Positions 23,661 through 36,400 of a stretch of 64,000 nucleotides of DNA are shown here, piece by piece. Position numbers and translations under genes: made by a program. The DNA is from Limnanthes douglasii subsp. nivea. Its lineage: Eukaryota; Streptophyta; Magnoliopsida; Brassicales; Limnanthaceae. Numbering within the stretch: the first letter of the stretch is position 1; the number at the start of each line of letters is the position of its first letter. The DNA lies in the NCBI GenBank assembly GCA_036936605.1, contig JAUPFV010000001.1:170637786-170701785 (forward strand), in the 5' to 3' direction. Below the pieces are notes generated by a model that did not search any database, was not told the origin of the DNA, and saw only the letters and a program-made list of their open reading frames with translations.

Positions 23661-24756
23661 TGTCACCGTTCTAATGGTTTGGAAACTTATGAAACATTTC
23701 ATCTTTCCGCGTGAACTGAATTTCACCTTCAAATACTTTTGAAATATTATCATTATGTACCAAGTGACATACAAAAACACCACAATCAACATATCCTCTC
23801 TTTTTGTATGTGTTTTGGGCTTTGTATTTCATCGATGGGATTACTTCCATGAAATTATATCTAGAAAGTAGTTATATTGCAAAGTAAATTTTCCAAATAT
23901 ATTGTTATTTTTTTACCAAAAATACAAAAAATATAAAGATTACTACATATTGTAAACCCATACCAAGTTTTTAAAGAGTCTTTCTTGTTGGGTCGGTTTC
24001 AATTGACACCATGAGTGTATTTGTTGATAATCCCCTTGTCTAAATCCATTATAGGTAAAGTCTAACGATTGCTTTCACCTATAGCTGTAGCTTCGGTAAA
24101 AATTAGAACAATAGAAAATTTTGATTATGGATCATTCTCCTTGTAAACTTTGTCAACAATTAAGTCTACATCGATTACATGTAAGTCAAAGTCTGCAATA
24201 TAATAAAAGAAACAAATATATTTAATGAATTATTTTCTTTTACATCATAGTTTAACCAACCATTTCTTGACTCAATGTGTAGATTGTCTTGACAAGATTT
24301 TAAAGGTTGATATGGATATAAGCATCAATGACCTGCATATAAAAACATTTGTCACATTGAATTATATTACGTGCAAAATATTAACTTATATAATTGCAAA
24401 ATGAATGAAACAATATTTTGATACATTCAGATGCAAAACCTAATGCACCACATATTTTAGGAACTTGCGTAAAAGTTCTAATCCAACACAACTCAATAGT
24501 AATACATACGACAAGTGGACTAATTTGTTTAAAATTAAAATATGTTATCTTGTTGTCCAAAACTTTCTCATTTTCAGTCTCCAACTTTGGATTCTCAATG
24601 TTACTCTATCTCATCACCTTAAGTAAGTTCTCCACATCACAGAGACGAATTAACTTCTTTTTTTCATTGTTGATTGGCCAACCAACTTCCACATCCTTCA
24701 TATATCTTCAAATACTAAAATGTTATATTCTCCAAACTCTTTTTCTTGTTGTTATT

Positions 24757-24972
24757 GTCGAGCTGCCATGTCATCTTCTTATTCCATTATTCATTCATAT
24801 TCTTCTCATTCTCCTCCTTATTGTCCTTTTCGAGCTGTCATGTCATCTTCTTCTTAAATTTGTCCTTCATATTATTCGCACTCTTAGCCCTATTTTTCTT
24901 GTCGAACTATTGTATCATCTTCTTCTTCTTATATTTTCTTTAATATTCTTTTCATTCTTCTTCTTGTTTTCT
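24757..24972 (-). repeat. Three 72-bp tandem units, coding-type, in the Ulp1-like relic
   Basis: Units begin at 24757, 24829 and 24901 with GTCGAGCTGCCATGTCATCT or close variants, spaced exactly 72 bp (24 codons). On the minus strand they encode a Lys/Asn/Glu-rich repeat around KKKMTWQLDN. The hydrophobic plus-strand reading of the same DNA is a shadow. Confidence 0.8.
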
Positions 24973-25797
24973 TTATTGTTCTGTTTAAAACTATTGATTG
25001 TTTACTTTAAATGCTACCATGGTATATTATTCTGATTCTTCTTTTTAGTGTTATTCTTGTTCACTTTAAGCCCTTTAAACTTTTATCGTGTTAACATCAG
25101 CTTCAACTGAGCCTTATTCACTTCTAATCATCAGTATTTCGGCATCAGTAAGCTTTGTATCTCAAACAAAAACCTACATTAAATCGTGAAATCTAATTAA
25201 ATTAAACTTGGATAAAATATAATATATAACTGATAAAACATAATTTAAACATACCCCATCTATTTGAAGATTTCTAAACATATTTATCAACATATTTCTT
25301 CTCATACAATACCAGTTGAAGAATCATGGTAGAAACTCTGTTGTGAATGTTGTATGTGTTCCAAATATTATGTGTTCCATGAGAAACTGTTGCACATTTA
25401 GTAATTAGTATGTTTACGTATTACTAAGACTTAACAAAAAATTGTTATCTTAACGTTTGTAGTATAGTAACCACAATCATCGGTAAACAACCAACTGTAT
25501 TTTTAGGATAATCATCCAATAATCTCTCAATGAGTTCATTAGATTTTCTTTTATTGCATCCACCTGATTATAGTCACTAGATGCATCCACTTTTTACTCA
25601 TATGATATGAAAATAAACGTTTTGGACAGATATAATCAATTAGTAAATCTACATTTTTTACAATTTGTTTTTATGGTTTTGATACTTCTCATGTGGAAGT
25701 TGATCTTTGTAATTCCGTATATGATGGCTAAAATAATATTTACATCATTTGATGTAAGTGTAATATTAGCATCGACAAATTGAAAGATGATTTATTG

Positions 25798-26028
25798 TGT
25801 TAACATGCACATATTCTACGTAGCATCTCAGTTGTTGTCTTTGTTAAAAACAAAGAGAGAAGTAGCCGCAGGTAGCGGCTAGGGTTTTGTGTTTATTAGA
25901 AAATGTTCCCTTTTGTTTTATTGATGCATTAGAGATGTAATTCAAGAATTGACCTATAGTAAGGCTCTCAATATATAGAGAACTTAGAGGCATATACAAG
26001 GAAACTTAATACAATAAATATTCTAACA
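25798..26028 (-). repeat. Copia 2 3' LTR
   Basis: 231-bp direct repeat of 30414-30644, bounded TG...CA and adjacent to the polypurine-tract complement. Confidence 0.95.
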
Positions 26029-29000
26029 CTCCCCCTCAAGTTGTGCAGTGGGATCACCAATACCCAACTTGGATAAAACTGATTCAAATGTTCTTGCAGC
26101 AACCGCTTTTGTCAGGATGTCTGCCAGTTGGTCTTCAGATCTAACAAACGGAAGTTCGATTGTCCCATCTTCAATCGTTTCTTTTATGAAGTGCCTATCT
26201 ATTTCAACGTGCTTTGTTCTATCGTGCTGTACCGGGTTCTCTGAAATCTTAATCGCAGCTTTATTATCGCATATTAACTGAGTTGGACACTTCAGAGGGG
26301 ATCTGATTTCTTTCATTATCTTCTTTAACCAAAGTATCTCGGTAATCCCCTTAACGATTCCTCTAAATTCTGATTCAGCACTTGACAGTGATACTACTTT
26401 CTGTTTCTTACTCCTCCAAGTCACCAAGTTACCTCCAAGAAGAGTAAAGTAGCCAGCAGTTGATCGCTTGTCGTTAGGATTCCCTCCACAATCAGCATTT
26501 GTGAATACTTCAACATCAAGGTGTCCATTTTTCTTAAAAATTATGCCTCTTCCTGGTGTGCCTTTGAGATATCGAATAATCCTCATTAGTGCCTCCATAT
26601 GGTGTTCCTGAGGATGATGCATGAACTGACTAAATACTTACACTGCGTATGCAATGTCGGGTCGAGTGTGAGCCATGTAAATCAATTTTCCCACCAACTT
26701 TTGGTACCTTTCTTTATTCGCTGGTCTGGCCCCTTCAATTATCTTTAGTTTGTGATTCACAACAATAAGAGTGTCATTTGGTTTGCAATCCACCATGCCA
26801 ACTTCAGCTAATAAATCCAATATATATTTCCGTTGGGAGATATAAATCCCTCCTCTTGACCTAAGAACCTCGATTCCTAGGAAATACTTCAATCCCCCAA
26901 GGTCTTTCATTTCGAACTCCTTTAAGAGGTTTTTCCTAAGAGAGCTAATTTCTTCTTCGTCATTCCCCGTTATAATCATATCGTCGACATATATTATAAG
27001 ACAAGTGACTAATTCTCCTCTCTTTTTGTAAAACAAGGTAGGATCCCCATTACTCTGTTGTAGCTATACTGCTTCATTGCCATTGTAAATCTCCCAAACC
27101 AAGCACGAGGAGACTGTTTGAGCCCATATAATGCCTTTTTCAGTTTGCATACCTCATTTTCTTGAAAACCATAAGAGAACCTTGGTGGGGGTTCCATATA
27201 TACCTCTTCTTCCAAGTCTCCATGTAAGAAAGCATTCTTTACATCAAATTGATGTCGAGGCCAATCTTTATTCGCGGCTATGGAAAGTAAAACTCTGACA
27301 GTGTCAATCTTTGCAAACGGAGAGAATGTTTCAGAGTAGTTTATACCATATGTTTGTGTATATCCTTTGGCAACCAATTTTGCCTTGTGTCGCTCAATGG
27401 TACCATCAGATTTATATTTTATATTAAACACCCATCTACACCCGACTGCTTTCTTCCCTTATGGTAACACGCAATTCTCCCATGTACCATTCCTTTTTAA
27501 AGCTTCCATTTCGGTATTAATTGCCTCATGCCATTCAGTCATCTTCTTAGCTTCATGAGTTGTTTAGGGATTTGTTCAGAGAGAATAGTAGCTGAAAACG
27601 ACTTTTCAATCTTCGTCATTTCTTTCCTGTCTGTTTTTACCGGATATGTAGAAGCATGAGGAACGTGTTCTGGTGAATACCGGTCAGGAGGAACCCCTCT
27701 ATTTTTTCTCGGGGGAAGAATCGGAGTTTGAGTTTCAACAAATGAACTTCCTGAAATGTCATGGTCAATAACATTTTGTGAATTCTGACATTGTAAATTG
27801 TTTACCTCTTGATGGACATTTTCTTCGGCTGATTTGCTGGTAGTATCCATGGCATTTATTTCTTGTTGGACATTGTCTTCGGGAGAATCATTGGTGGTAA
27901 GAACTGCCTCGTCAATCTCCATTATGTTGAAAGAGGCGTGTTCGGTGGCGCCATCTACCGACTCTGTCAGCACACCCTCAAAGTAACTTTCATATAGCAA
28001 CCAGTCGAGTGATTGACTTACTTTCTCCCCCTGAGCACGAGATTGGTGGTCAAACAAATAATCGGATTCTAAGAAGTCACAGTCCATGGTGACATGGATT
28101 CGACGAGTAACCGGATTGTAACACCGATATCCCATTTGATGAACACCGTATCCAGCGAATACACATTTTTCAACACAAGGATTAAGTTTGTTTCGACTAG
28201 TTTTAGGGATATGAACAAACACAGAACAACCAAAGACACGAGGTGGTAAGGTCATAACAGATGGAATTGTAACTTGGGTAGCAAGCACTTGTAATGGAGT
28301 TTTATTTCCTAGACATCGAGTTGGTAGATGATTTGCAAGATACGTAGCTGTAGCAAGAGCTTTTGGCCAAAGAGAATGAGGAACTCTAGATTCAATCATA
28401 ATAGCACGAGTTTTTTCAAGTAAAGTACGATTTTTTCGTTCTGAAGTACCATTTTGTTGAGGTGTGTTTGGACAAGTGGTTTGATGGATAAGACTATTTG
28501 TTTTGAAACAATTATGCATTGTTTGGTTGACAAACTCTGTTCCATTATCAGAACGGAGAATCTGTTTTTTTTTTAAAATTGAGTCAAAATCATTTTGTAA
28601 AAACAAACAAATATTTCTGGTACTTCTGATTTATGTTTCATGAAGTATATCCAAGTCATTCGTGAGAAATCATCCACAAATAAAACAAAGTATCTGATTT
28701 GATTGTTAGTGGAATTTGGTGCTAGACCCCAAACATCAGAATGGATTAGCGAAAAAGCATAATCAACTATAGTATTACTTTGATTAAATGAGACCCTACG
28801 ATTTTTTGCAAGAATGCAGGTTTCAAATTTCTCATGAATGGAATTATTCAAAAAAAGACTAGAAAACAAGGATGACCAAGTCGCCGGTGCCATAACCAAA
28901 GTTGCCTTTCAGTTGTTCCGTGAGCAAGCATGGCATGTCCCTTATGAACTACCTCATCAACATAATAGAGACCTCATTGTTCAGTACCACGCCCAATGAT

Positions 29001-30363
29001 CTCCTTCGTACGAATGTCCTGTAAAATGAAAAAAATGGATACATAAGAACCACATAGTTGAGTTGTTTTGTCACTTGACTAACAGATAATAACTTTAAGG
29101 ATAGTGAAGGAATGTAGAGGCAGTTTTTAATTTCTATTTTTTCAGAAAAAATAATTGAACCTCCCCTTTTGGCTTCACAAATTTCTCCACTAGCAGTCTC
29201 AATATAGGACTTTAGGATGACATGTCACCAAAGTCTTTAGGATCATAAGACATGGTGTCTGTAGCCCCGTAATCAAAGATCCAATTCATTGATTTCTCAA
29301 ACCCTTTACCTCCAAGTTTTTCATAGGAGTTCGCCGCCATTCCTCTAAAACCAGTACCACTTCCTTGGTCATTTTTAGTCGGATCTTCACCGCCACTTGT
29401 AGACGAAGCCCGTTTGATATTAGATCTGAAACGCTGGTTATTTTTCTCCTTATGACCGTCCTCCCACCATTCTGGATAGTCAACCAGCTGGAAACATGTC
29501 TTTTTAGTGTGTTTCTTCATCCCACAATGAATGCAATACAACTTAGATTTATCTTCTTTCTATTTAGATCAGAATTTAAACCTCTGTACAGAATCTTTAG
29601 CAGCCAAACCCATTCCAATTTCAATCGAGTCACTATCAGAAGAACTTGATTTTAGTATATTAAGCCTGGCCACTTCCCTTCGTATTGTAGCATATGCTGT
29701 TTCCACAGAAGGAAGAAGATCCTTTTTTAGGATATCTCTCTTGACTGGTTCCATCTTGTCATTAATCGCCATTAGCAATTGATAGAGTCTTTGTTCTTAA
29801 GTCTTCTTATTGTAGATCTAAATGTCTTATGGGTCTTTCATAGGGTTCGGATCTCGCCTATCTATAGACATCCAGATGTTCTGCAGTTTATTCCACAAGT
29901 CTTCTAGTGTATCGGACCCTTGCCTTAATGAATTAGCCCTCTTATGAAGGTCAAACACTTGTAACAAATCCGTACTAGAACTGTATGTGGTGGCTAACCC
30001 ATCCCAAAGGGCTTTTGTAATAGGATATTGCGAGACATTATTCACCAAGTTGGATTCAAGATTCTGGATAATCCATGTGAAAACACATTGATCATCTTGT
30101 TCCCACCTTGTATATGTTTTGTCAGTTTTGGATGGAGGTGTTGGCTCCCCTGTAATGTGAGAACCTATCCCCTTTCCCCCAATTGTTTTCTTCATCAGGT
30201 TTTCCCATAGGGCATAGTTGTCACCACCGAGTTTAATCCTTAGGGATAAATTCTCGGGGTTAGTTGTTTGTTGTTGTATTCTGAGACCATTTCTCAGAAT
30301 GGCAAGAATCTGCATTGTTAATTCATCAGGGATTTGACTGACCACGACTTTATTGCCAGCCAT
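26023..30363 (-). pseudogene. Copia 2 gag-pol (few lesions)
   Basis: Gag starts at 30363, about 40 bp after the PBS, and carries the copia N-terminal and UBN2-type gag domain (LGGDNYALWENLM, ALWDGLATTY). A zinc knuckle CIHCGMKKHTKKTC is near 29535. The protease motif WIFDYGATDTMSYD near 29265 has Tyr in place of the catalytic-loop Ser of DSGA. The integrase spans 28899-27539, with SDNGTEF and SERKNR. The RT spans 27431-26638, with intact IIYVDDMIITG. The RNase H and C-terminus span 26622-26023, with DNKAAIKISENPVQHDRTKH, ending at the LTR edge. Stops or shifts are seen near 29820, 29560, 29200-28900, 28590, 27535, 27020 and 26636. It is inactive as it stands, but is the least decayed pol in the window. 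Confidence 0.93.
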
Positions 30364-30401
30364 CTTTGTTGAGGATGTTCAGAATTCCCAGAATCACACG
30401 T

Positions 30402-30413
30402 GCTCTGATACCA
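30402..30413 (-). other. Copia 2 primer binding site
   Basis: On the minus strand TGGTATCAGAGC follows the LTR end directly. It is an exact match to the plant initiator-Met tRNA consensus. Confidence 0.95.
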
Positions 30414-30644
30414 TGTTAACATGCACATGTTCTACGTAGCATCTTAGTTGTTGTCTTTTTGAAAAACAAATAGAGAAGTAGCTGCAGGAAGCGGCTAGGG
30501 CTTTGTGTTTATTAGAAAATGTTCCTTTTTGTTTTATTGATGTATTAGAGATGTAATTCAAGAATTGACCAATAGTAAGGCTTTCAATATATAGAGAACT
30601 AAGAGGCCTATACAAGGAAACTTAATACACTGAATATTCTAACA
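30414..30644 (-). repeat. Copia 2 5' LTR
   Basis: 231-bp partner of 25798-26028, lying beside the PBS. Confidence 0.95.
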
Positions 30645-30850
30645 TGTTGGGATCATAAATTTTAATTATGTTGGTTGTTCATATGAGTGTGGCATATGAT
30701 CATATGTCGCTTCGAAGAGAATGAGGAAAAGTGTATTTTTGCAAATTTTATGTGCTTATTTATTATTCTTGTTGTATTCATTATCGTCGAAACTTGAACG
30801 ATGTGAAGTGTTATATATTTAAACTATATGGTTATTATGAGAAGTCCATA

Positions 30851-32970
30851 TGCTATATTTTGTTTTATTGATTATATCATTACTTTCCATATAATACTAT
30901 AAATTTGTTGCATAAAATGCATGCAAAACTTAAATGAGCATGTATCATGATAGTGTCATGAAAAAATGTTTAAATTAAGTGTGAAACTAATTGTGAACAA
31001 CAAAATAATTAAAGAGTACGCAATGTAAAAACAATGAAAAAACACCTCAAGTGAATTCTGCGAGATTGTGTACTGTAAAACATAATATTACGCATTTTAA
31101 AGTTACACAGTTTGCAGACACATGTAATCAGACATTAAGAATTTAGTTAAATTTATTGGCTGTTCAAGTTGACAAAGTAGTTGGTAATACACACTATTAA
31201 TGTTAACCAATCGGAAGTTAGCTTGAAAGACTCTCAAACGTTAAACAAAAAAACATTTACCACAGTCCAATTTTAAATATAAATACTTCAAACCTACGGT
31301 AAACAACAAAAATGACTCAACATGAGAAAAAAAATTAAGAGACAATAGTTTACAGAGGACGAACAGGATCCATATTGGGATCCAAAAGAGCATGAATCAG
31401 GTGGACAACCATCACATGAAGATTCACCATCTAATTCATCTTATAATAAATCAGATGATGAAGGTGATGACAAATTTACTATGAAGATATATCACATGAT
31501 GAATCATCAGATTTAGCCGACTCGGTCGCTTACCGAAAAAATGTTTCAACGAATCAAATTTAAATCCTTAAAAGGCGAGTTTGCAATTAATGAAGTTTCT
31601 AACGATGAAAGCTAGTGGTGGTCAAACTATGACTACTGAATTTACTTGTTTGTTGTTGATTTGAATTAGTAGGTTTTATTGATTCTCTCTCAACAATATC
31701 TATTTTTGTTGGAACCATATTTTTTTGGAGTACATGTCGATGCACACATGTTTTTAATATTATTGAATTATTTTTTTTATCAAATTTCTTATTAAGCTAC
31801 TCCCGTGTAAATATATGTGACATCATCTCATCTCATATATTACGAAATATACATTTTTCTTATCCATTTACTTTAATCGATCAGATACCCTATATTACTG
31901 TCTAAAGCTAATTTATGGATTTTGTTTAATTCTGAGTAGGTTCTTTTTATTTATTCTTTCTCTCCAAATCAAAATACTAAATATCATTTTGCACCACCCA
32001 TGTTTTCCAAAATATATTTTTTAGGTTAAACGTGACACCAATACAGATTGATGATGATTTTCATTTCTGACAACCTTCAATACTTTGTACTCTAGGAGAT
32101 TAATTTTTATAAAACGGGGCTGTAAAAGAGAATTTCCAATTTAGTATTTTGATTTATGTTTAGTATTTTTTAAATTATATATTAAGATTTTGGTTCGTTT
32201 GTTTTGTATAATGATTATTTAAAACTTCGATTTTAAATTGTAAATATTCCTATTATCTCAATAATGCATCAACTTGACTGTGGAATCGAGTTTTGATTTT
32301 AAATAGTAAATATTTTTCGAAAATATATTTGTTTGATAAATCAGAATTAAAACTTTAAAAACTTCAAAGTAAAAAAGGAATAACAATGTGGAGCTTTAAA
32401 ATAATTAATGTAATGTCGCTAGTATCAACTAAATGCTCAGAGAGAGTATCCTACTAATGTTCAAGAATGTAACATATATTAAAGTATACGACACATCATG
32501 TCAAATGCTTGCAAAACAGAAAGTTTGATATGTAGTATATAAACCCGCCAAATTGTAGTATATAAACCTTATTTCACTTTCAAGAATAAAAAAATCCTTT
32601 AGTCAAAGGATTTTCCTCTGCAATATTGCGGTCTTAGTTATCCCCACGAGTAGGACGGCCAGAAAATGGAAATAAGAAAAACAAAAATTGACCTCTGACT
32701 CTGTTTATAATTATAAGGACCAAATTCGTATTGAACTGACACACGCATATCTGTGGTAGTGAAACAAGACATAATTAAGGCAGCAAAAGTGTCGCTCCAG
32801 TCCATAGAATTCATTGACTCTACCACACGGTTATTAAAAAAGTAATAAAACTTTTTTTTTATAGAAAATAGATAAAAAAATGTCTAGCAGGTAAATAATT
32901 ATAAATAATTATAAAATTCACATTAATAAACGAGAACAACAGGTATTAATTATAGACAAAAACTATTTTC
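30851..32970. other. No certain gene; scattered weak signals
   Basis: Mostly AT-rich. An acidic Ser/Asp/Glu-rich plus-strand reading at about 31340-31500 looks coding-like but is short and matches no family. An exact 15-bp repeat, TGTAGTATATAAACC, occurs at 32531 and 32554, each copy holding a TATA-like box; no gene follows that would use it. Confidence 0.35.
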
Positions 32971-33116
32971 GAGAAGGACATTTATTTCAGGATAGAACGA
33001 CATTTATTTCAGGATGGAGAGAATAATAACTTTTTAAATTGCGAGAAGGACATTTATTTCAGGATGGAACGACATTTATTTTTCAGGATGGAGAGAATAA
33101 TAACTTTTTAAATTGC
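32971..33116. repeat. Two-unit tandem duplication, 72-74 bp
   Basis: Units start at 32971 and 33043 with GAGAAGGACATTTATTTCAG and end in AACTTTTTAAATTGC. Each unit also holds two internal copies of ACATTTATTTCAGGAT. Confidence 0.95.
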
Positions 33117-33168
33117 GTACTAAAAAAATATTTGTGATAAAACAATTAGGATGATAACGCTTTTAATT

Positions 33169-33169
<1 letters not shown>

Positions 33170-33239
<70 letters not shown>
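33170..33239. repeat. (AAT)n microsatellite
   Basis: About 23 uninterrupted AAT units, just upstream of the LINE insertion site. Confidence 0.97.
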
Positions 33240-33240
<1 letters not shown>

Positions 33241-33465
33241 TGCTAAAACGATAGAATGCCACCGAATGACATGACATACGTATAATAGTCTTGTTATTTC
33301 ATATTCGATAAACCGTCCCGTATCATATTTTTTTAATTCAATATTGGATTGAATTAATAATAAGGAAAGTACAAGGTTTATTTGACAATTTTACAACAAT
33401 TTGAAAAAATAGACGTTACAAGTTGTCTTCCCCAAATGAGCAGTCCTAAATCCACAACAGAAACC

Positions 33466-36400
33466 CTAAATTGAAATACGAAGATAGCCTAGATTAAGGC
33501 TTTCCAAAAAGGTAATGGCTTTCAGCTTGGGAAGAGCATCAAAACCATTAAAATCCAGTTGATTTTCAACTCTTAACGCTTCCTTAGTTATCCAACCTGC
33601 ACCATAATTTTGCTCCCGAAAAACATGGTTAATAACCATTGAAGGCTTGATAAGCTTCCTACAGCAGCTTAGGATTGACTCCAAGTACCAAATCGAGTTT
33701 CCATAAAGCAAGAGGTTAACAAGAACCTTTGAATCTATATCAATGTCCACCTACTCTATTTTGAGGCCATTGCAGAGCTTTAAACCATCAAGAAGAGCCC
33801 TGCACTCAGCAATGAGAGGGTTACCTTTGCCATATAACCTGCCCAAACCAATAAAGATACTTCATTTATTGTCCCGGACAAGAATTCCACCTCCAGATTC
33901 ATTGTTGAAGGTACAAGAGCCATCGACGTTGAGCTTGTATCTACCTTCTTTAAGATTTTTCAATCTTAGAAATAGAGGCTTGGAAGAGCATTTCGTTTGA
34001 TTTGTACAGCCCAGGATAACAGCTTCCTTCATGAATCTACCCTAGTGCTTCTTCTACAGAACGTTCACGAAATCAAGGCTAGAGATAATGTACAGAACAT
34101 GCTTGATGATGGTGGTAGAGTTCGTATTAAAATCACTGTGTTTCTTCTTGTTACGCCCATACCAAATTGACCAGGCAATGGTGGCAGATAAAATAGATAG
34201 AATATCACAATTCTTTTGAGAAGCCCAATACCACCTCCTGAGAATGTGCGCAATCGTCATGTGGGGCTGAATCTGAATCTTGAAGATAGAACTGAAATAT
34301 ATCCAGACTTTCCAGGCTTGGGAACAATGCACAAGAGCATGGGGAGTGGTTTCTATGTTGTTACAGTGGATACATTTTGAGGCAAGTTGAATATTCTTGT
34401 TTTGCATAACACCATCAGAAGGGATCCAATTGTGAAGTGCTCTCCACAAGAGAAAAGAGCACTTCTTTGGGGTAACTGCATTCCAAGTCTTAACATAAAG
34501 ATTTGAAACATTACCTTTATGCCTGATACGATTCATCGTATCTTTGGTGTTGAAAACCCCACCTTTAGAGAGCGACCATAGCAACTTGTCACGCTTATCA
34601 GTTAGGGATATTTCTTTGATTTTGTTAACCTCAGTTACAGTTACCAGAGATCTTATTCTGTCAGGGTCCCAGCTTCCATTAATCCAGAATCCTTTAACAT
34701 GATCATTACTAATGTCCCAAAGCAGTCTTCTATTAGTGTTGTCTCTAACATGGATGAACGGCTTTTCAGAACGCCATTTGTCAAGCCAGAAGTCCATGTT
34801 TCCATAACCAGGCAGATAGAAAATGTGTTCCTCAGATAGCTCTCTAACATTAATAATACGAACCCAAGTTTTGGATTTCTTGACAGGAGTTATAGCTAGG
34901 ATTGGGTGAAAGTTATCCCTATAATAGATAGACAACATATATCTGGCCTAAAGAGAGTTTTGAAGCCTGAAATTAAGCCAAATCTTCATTGAGTAAACAA
35001 GCTTTCAAAGATTAAGCCCACCTTCATTGTAAGTCTTGCAGAGTCTTTCCCATCTTGACCAGTTTATAACCTGCTTGTTTTATTTGTTTCCCCACATGAA
35101 TTTATTGAAGAGAAGCTCCAGTCTGTTGATGATACTATTAGGCAAAATAGTGTGTTGAAGAAGATAAGTGAGAAAAGCAGTTAAAACAGTCTGAATCAGC
35201 AGAAGGCGGCCAGCAAAGGAGAGGTCCAACTTGTCCCAGACCAGTATTTTATTCCTGGTCTTGTTTATCAAATCATCAAAGTTAGCTAACCTTGTAGAGA
35301 TAGCAATAGTTGAACCTAGATATTTGATAGGAAGATTTGTATACTTGATGTTAGGGATGTTTTCAATTGTAGAAGAATGTTGAGTCTCCATATTGCTAGA
35401 AACAATAACTTTAGATTTGGTTGTATTAATTTCATGACCAGACACTTGCTGATAATGATCAAGAAATGTCTTTATAGTTTGCATTGAGTCTGATTCTCCA
35501 TTACTAAAAACCATGAAATCATCTGCAAACGCTAGGCAAGAAATGTTCATGTCACTTCTGCTTTTAAACCTGATTTTAAAGTTGTCACTTGAAAGTTTCT
35601 TGATACTTCTGATGAGATACTCTTCAACCAAGATAAAGAGACTTAAAAAAAGCGGATCTCCTTATCTCAGACCTTGTATATTGAGAGAGATGCCTTTCAA
35701 TTTACCATTAATAAGAATCGAGGAGTACACCTTGCTGATACAATTGCTAAGAAGAGTAATCACATTAGTATTAAAGCCAAATAAGTCAAGGATCTTGAAA
35801 ATAAACCTATGATTGAGCTTGTCAAAAGCCTTTGTCATATCAGTATTGATGATGATATTGCCTCCGTTGCATTTGGCATTTATATCATAGCACAACTTTT
35901 GGGCAATAAGAATGATACCATGGATGCTTTTCCCCTTCACGAAGGCACCTTGCTCATCAGAAATCAGCTTAGGAAGGATCTTAGATAGCCTGTTGTTAAT
36001 AATTTTCCCAATGATTCTGGAAATCATAGTAGTAAGGCTGGTAGGACGATAGTCTTGCCATTTGTTAGGATGATCGATTTTGGGAATTAAGCAGATGGCT
36101 GTAGCTTTAATCCCATGAGGAAGATCATACCCATTAAATAACCAGTGGGTAGCTTTGCAAAGGTCAGGACCTATAATAGGCCAACATTTTTTTATAAAAT
36201 TCGTTGTTAAAACCATCAAGCCCTGCAGCAGACACAGAGCTTAAAGAATTAATAGTGCAAAGGACTTCATCAGTATTAGGCAAAATAGTCAGACTATTAT
36301 TGTCAACATCAGTGTCCATTTTAGGAATAACATCCATCAGATCAATCCCCGTGTCTTTACTGATAGGAGGAGCCAACAAAGCTTGGAAATACTTAATAGC

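Larger units (their letters stand above)
25798..30644 (-). mobile_element. Ty1/copia element 2, nearly complete
   Basis: 231-bp LTRs lie at 25798-26028 and 30414-30644, both TG...CA, with about 16 differences by manual alignment (about 93% identity). The PBS complement GCTCTGATACCA is at 30402-30413 and the PPT complement CTCCCCCTCAAG starts at 26029. The flanks TATTG and TGTTG are consistent with a 5-bp TSD with one change. It sits inside a Ulp1-like gene relic, splitting one exon. All domains are present with only a few lesions. Confidence 0.95.
23670..30850 (-). pseudogene. Ulp1-like (C48) gene relic, interrupted by copia 2
   Basis: In minus-strand order: 30850-30645 and 25797-25680 join across the copia insertion to give an N-terminal exon with ITLTSNDVNIIL. 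Then 25600-25440 has DAIKENLMNSL and, after a frame change, NTVGCLPMIVV. A charged region with three 72-bp repeats follows (24972-24757). A segment starting after a splice-like TGCAG near 24215 reads FDLHVIDVDLIV. Last is the cysteine box VDCGVFVCHL at 23790-23764. These blocks have counterparts in the gene at 53.9-60.2 kb. DCGVFV is the catalytic Cys motif of Ulp1/SENP-type peptidases. Many stops and shifts show it is dead. The N-terminal domain assignment is by comparison between copies in this window. Confidence 0.6.

Noticed and set aside
24418..25035. 205-residue plus-strand frame rich in Leu/Phe, looking like a membrane protein
   Set aside because: It is the complement of a Lys/Asn/Glu-rich repeat in the minus-strand Ulp1-like relic. 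The hydrophobic reading is a by-product of base composition.
32531..32568. Duplicated TATA box as a divergent or tandem promoter
   Set aside because: The exact 15-bp repeat is real, but no coding sequence or transcript feature follows within 1 kb.
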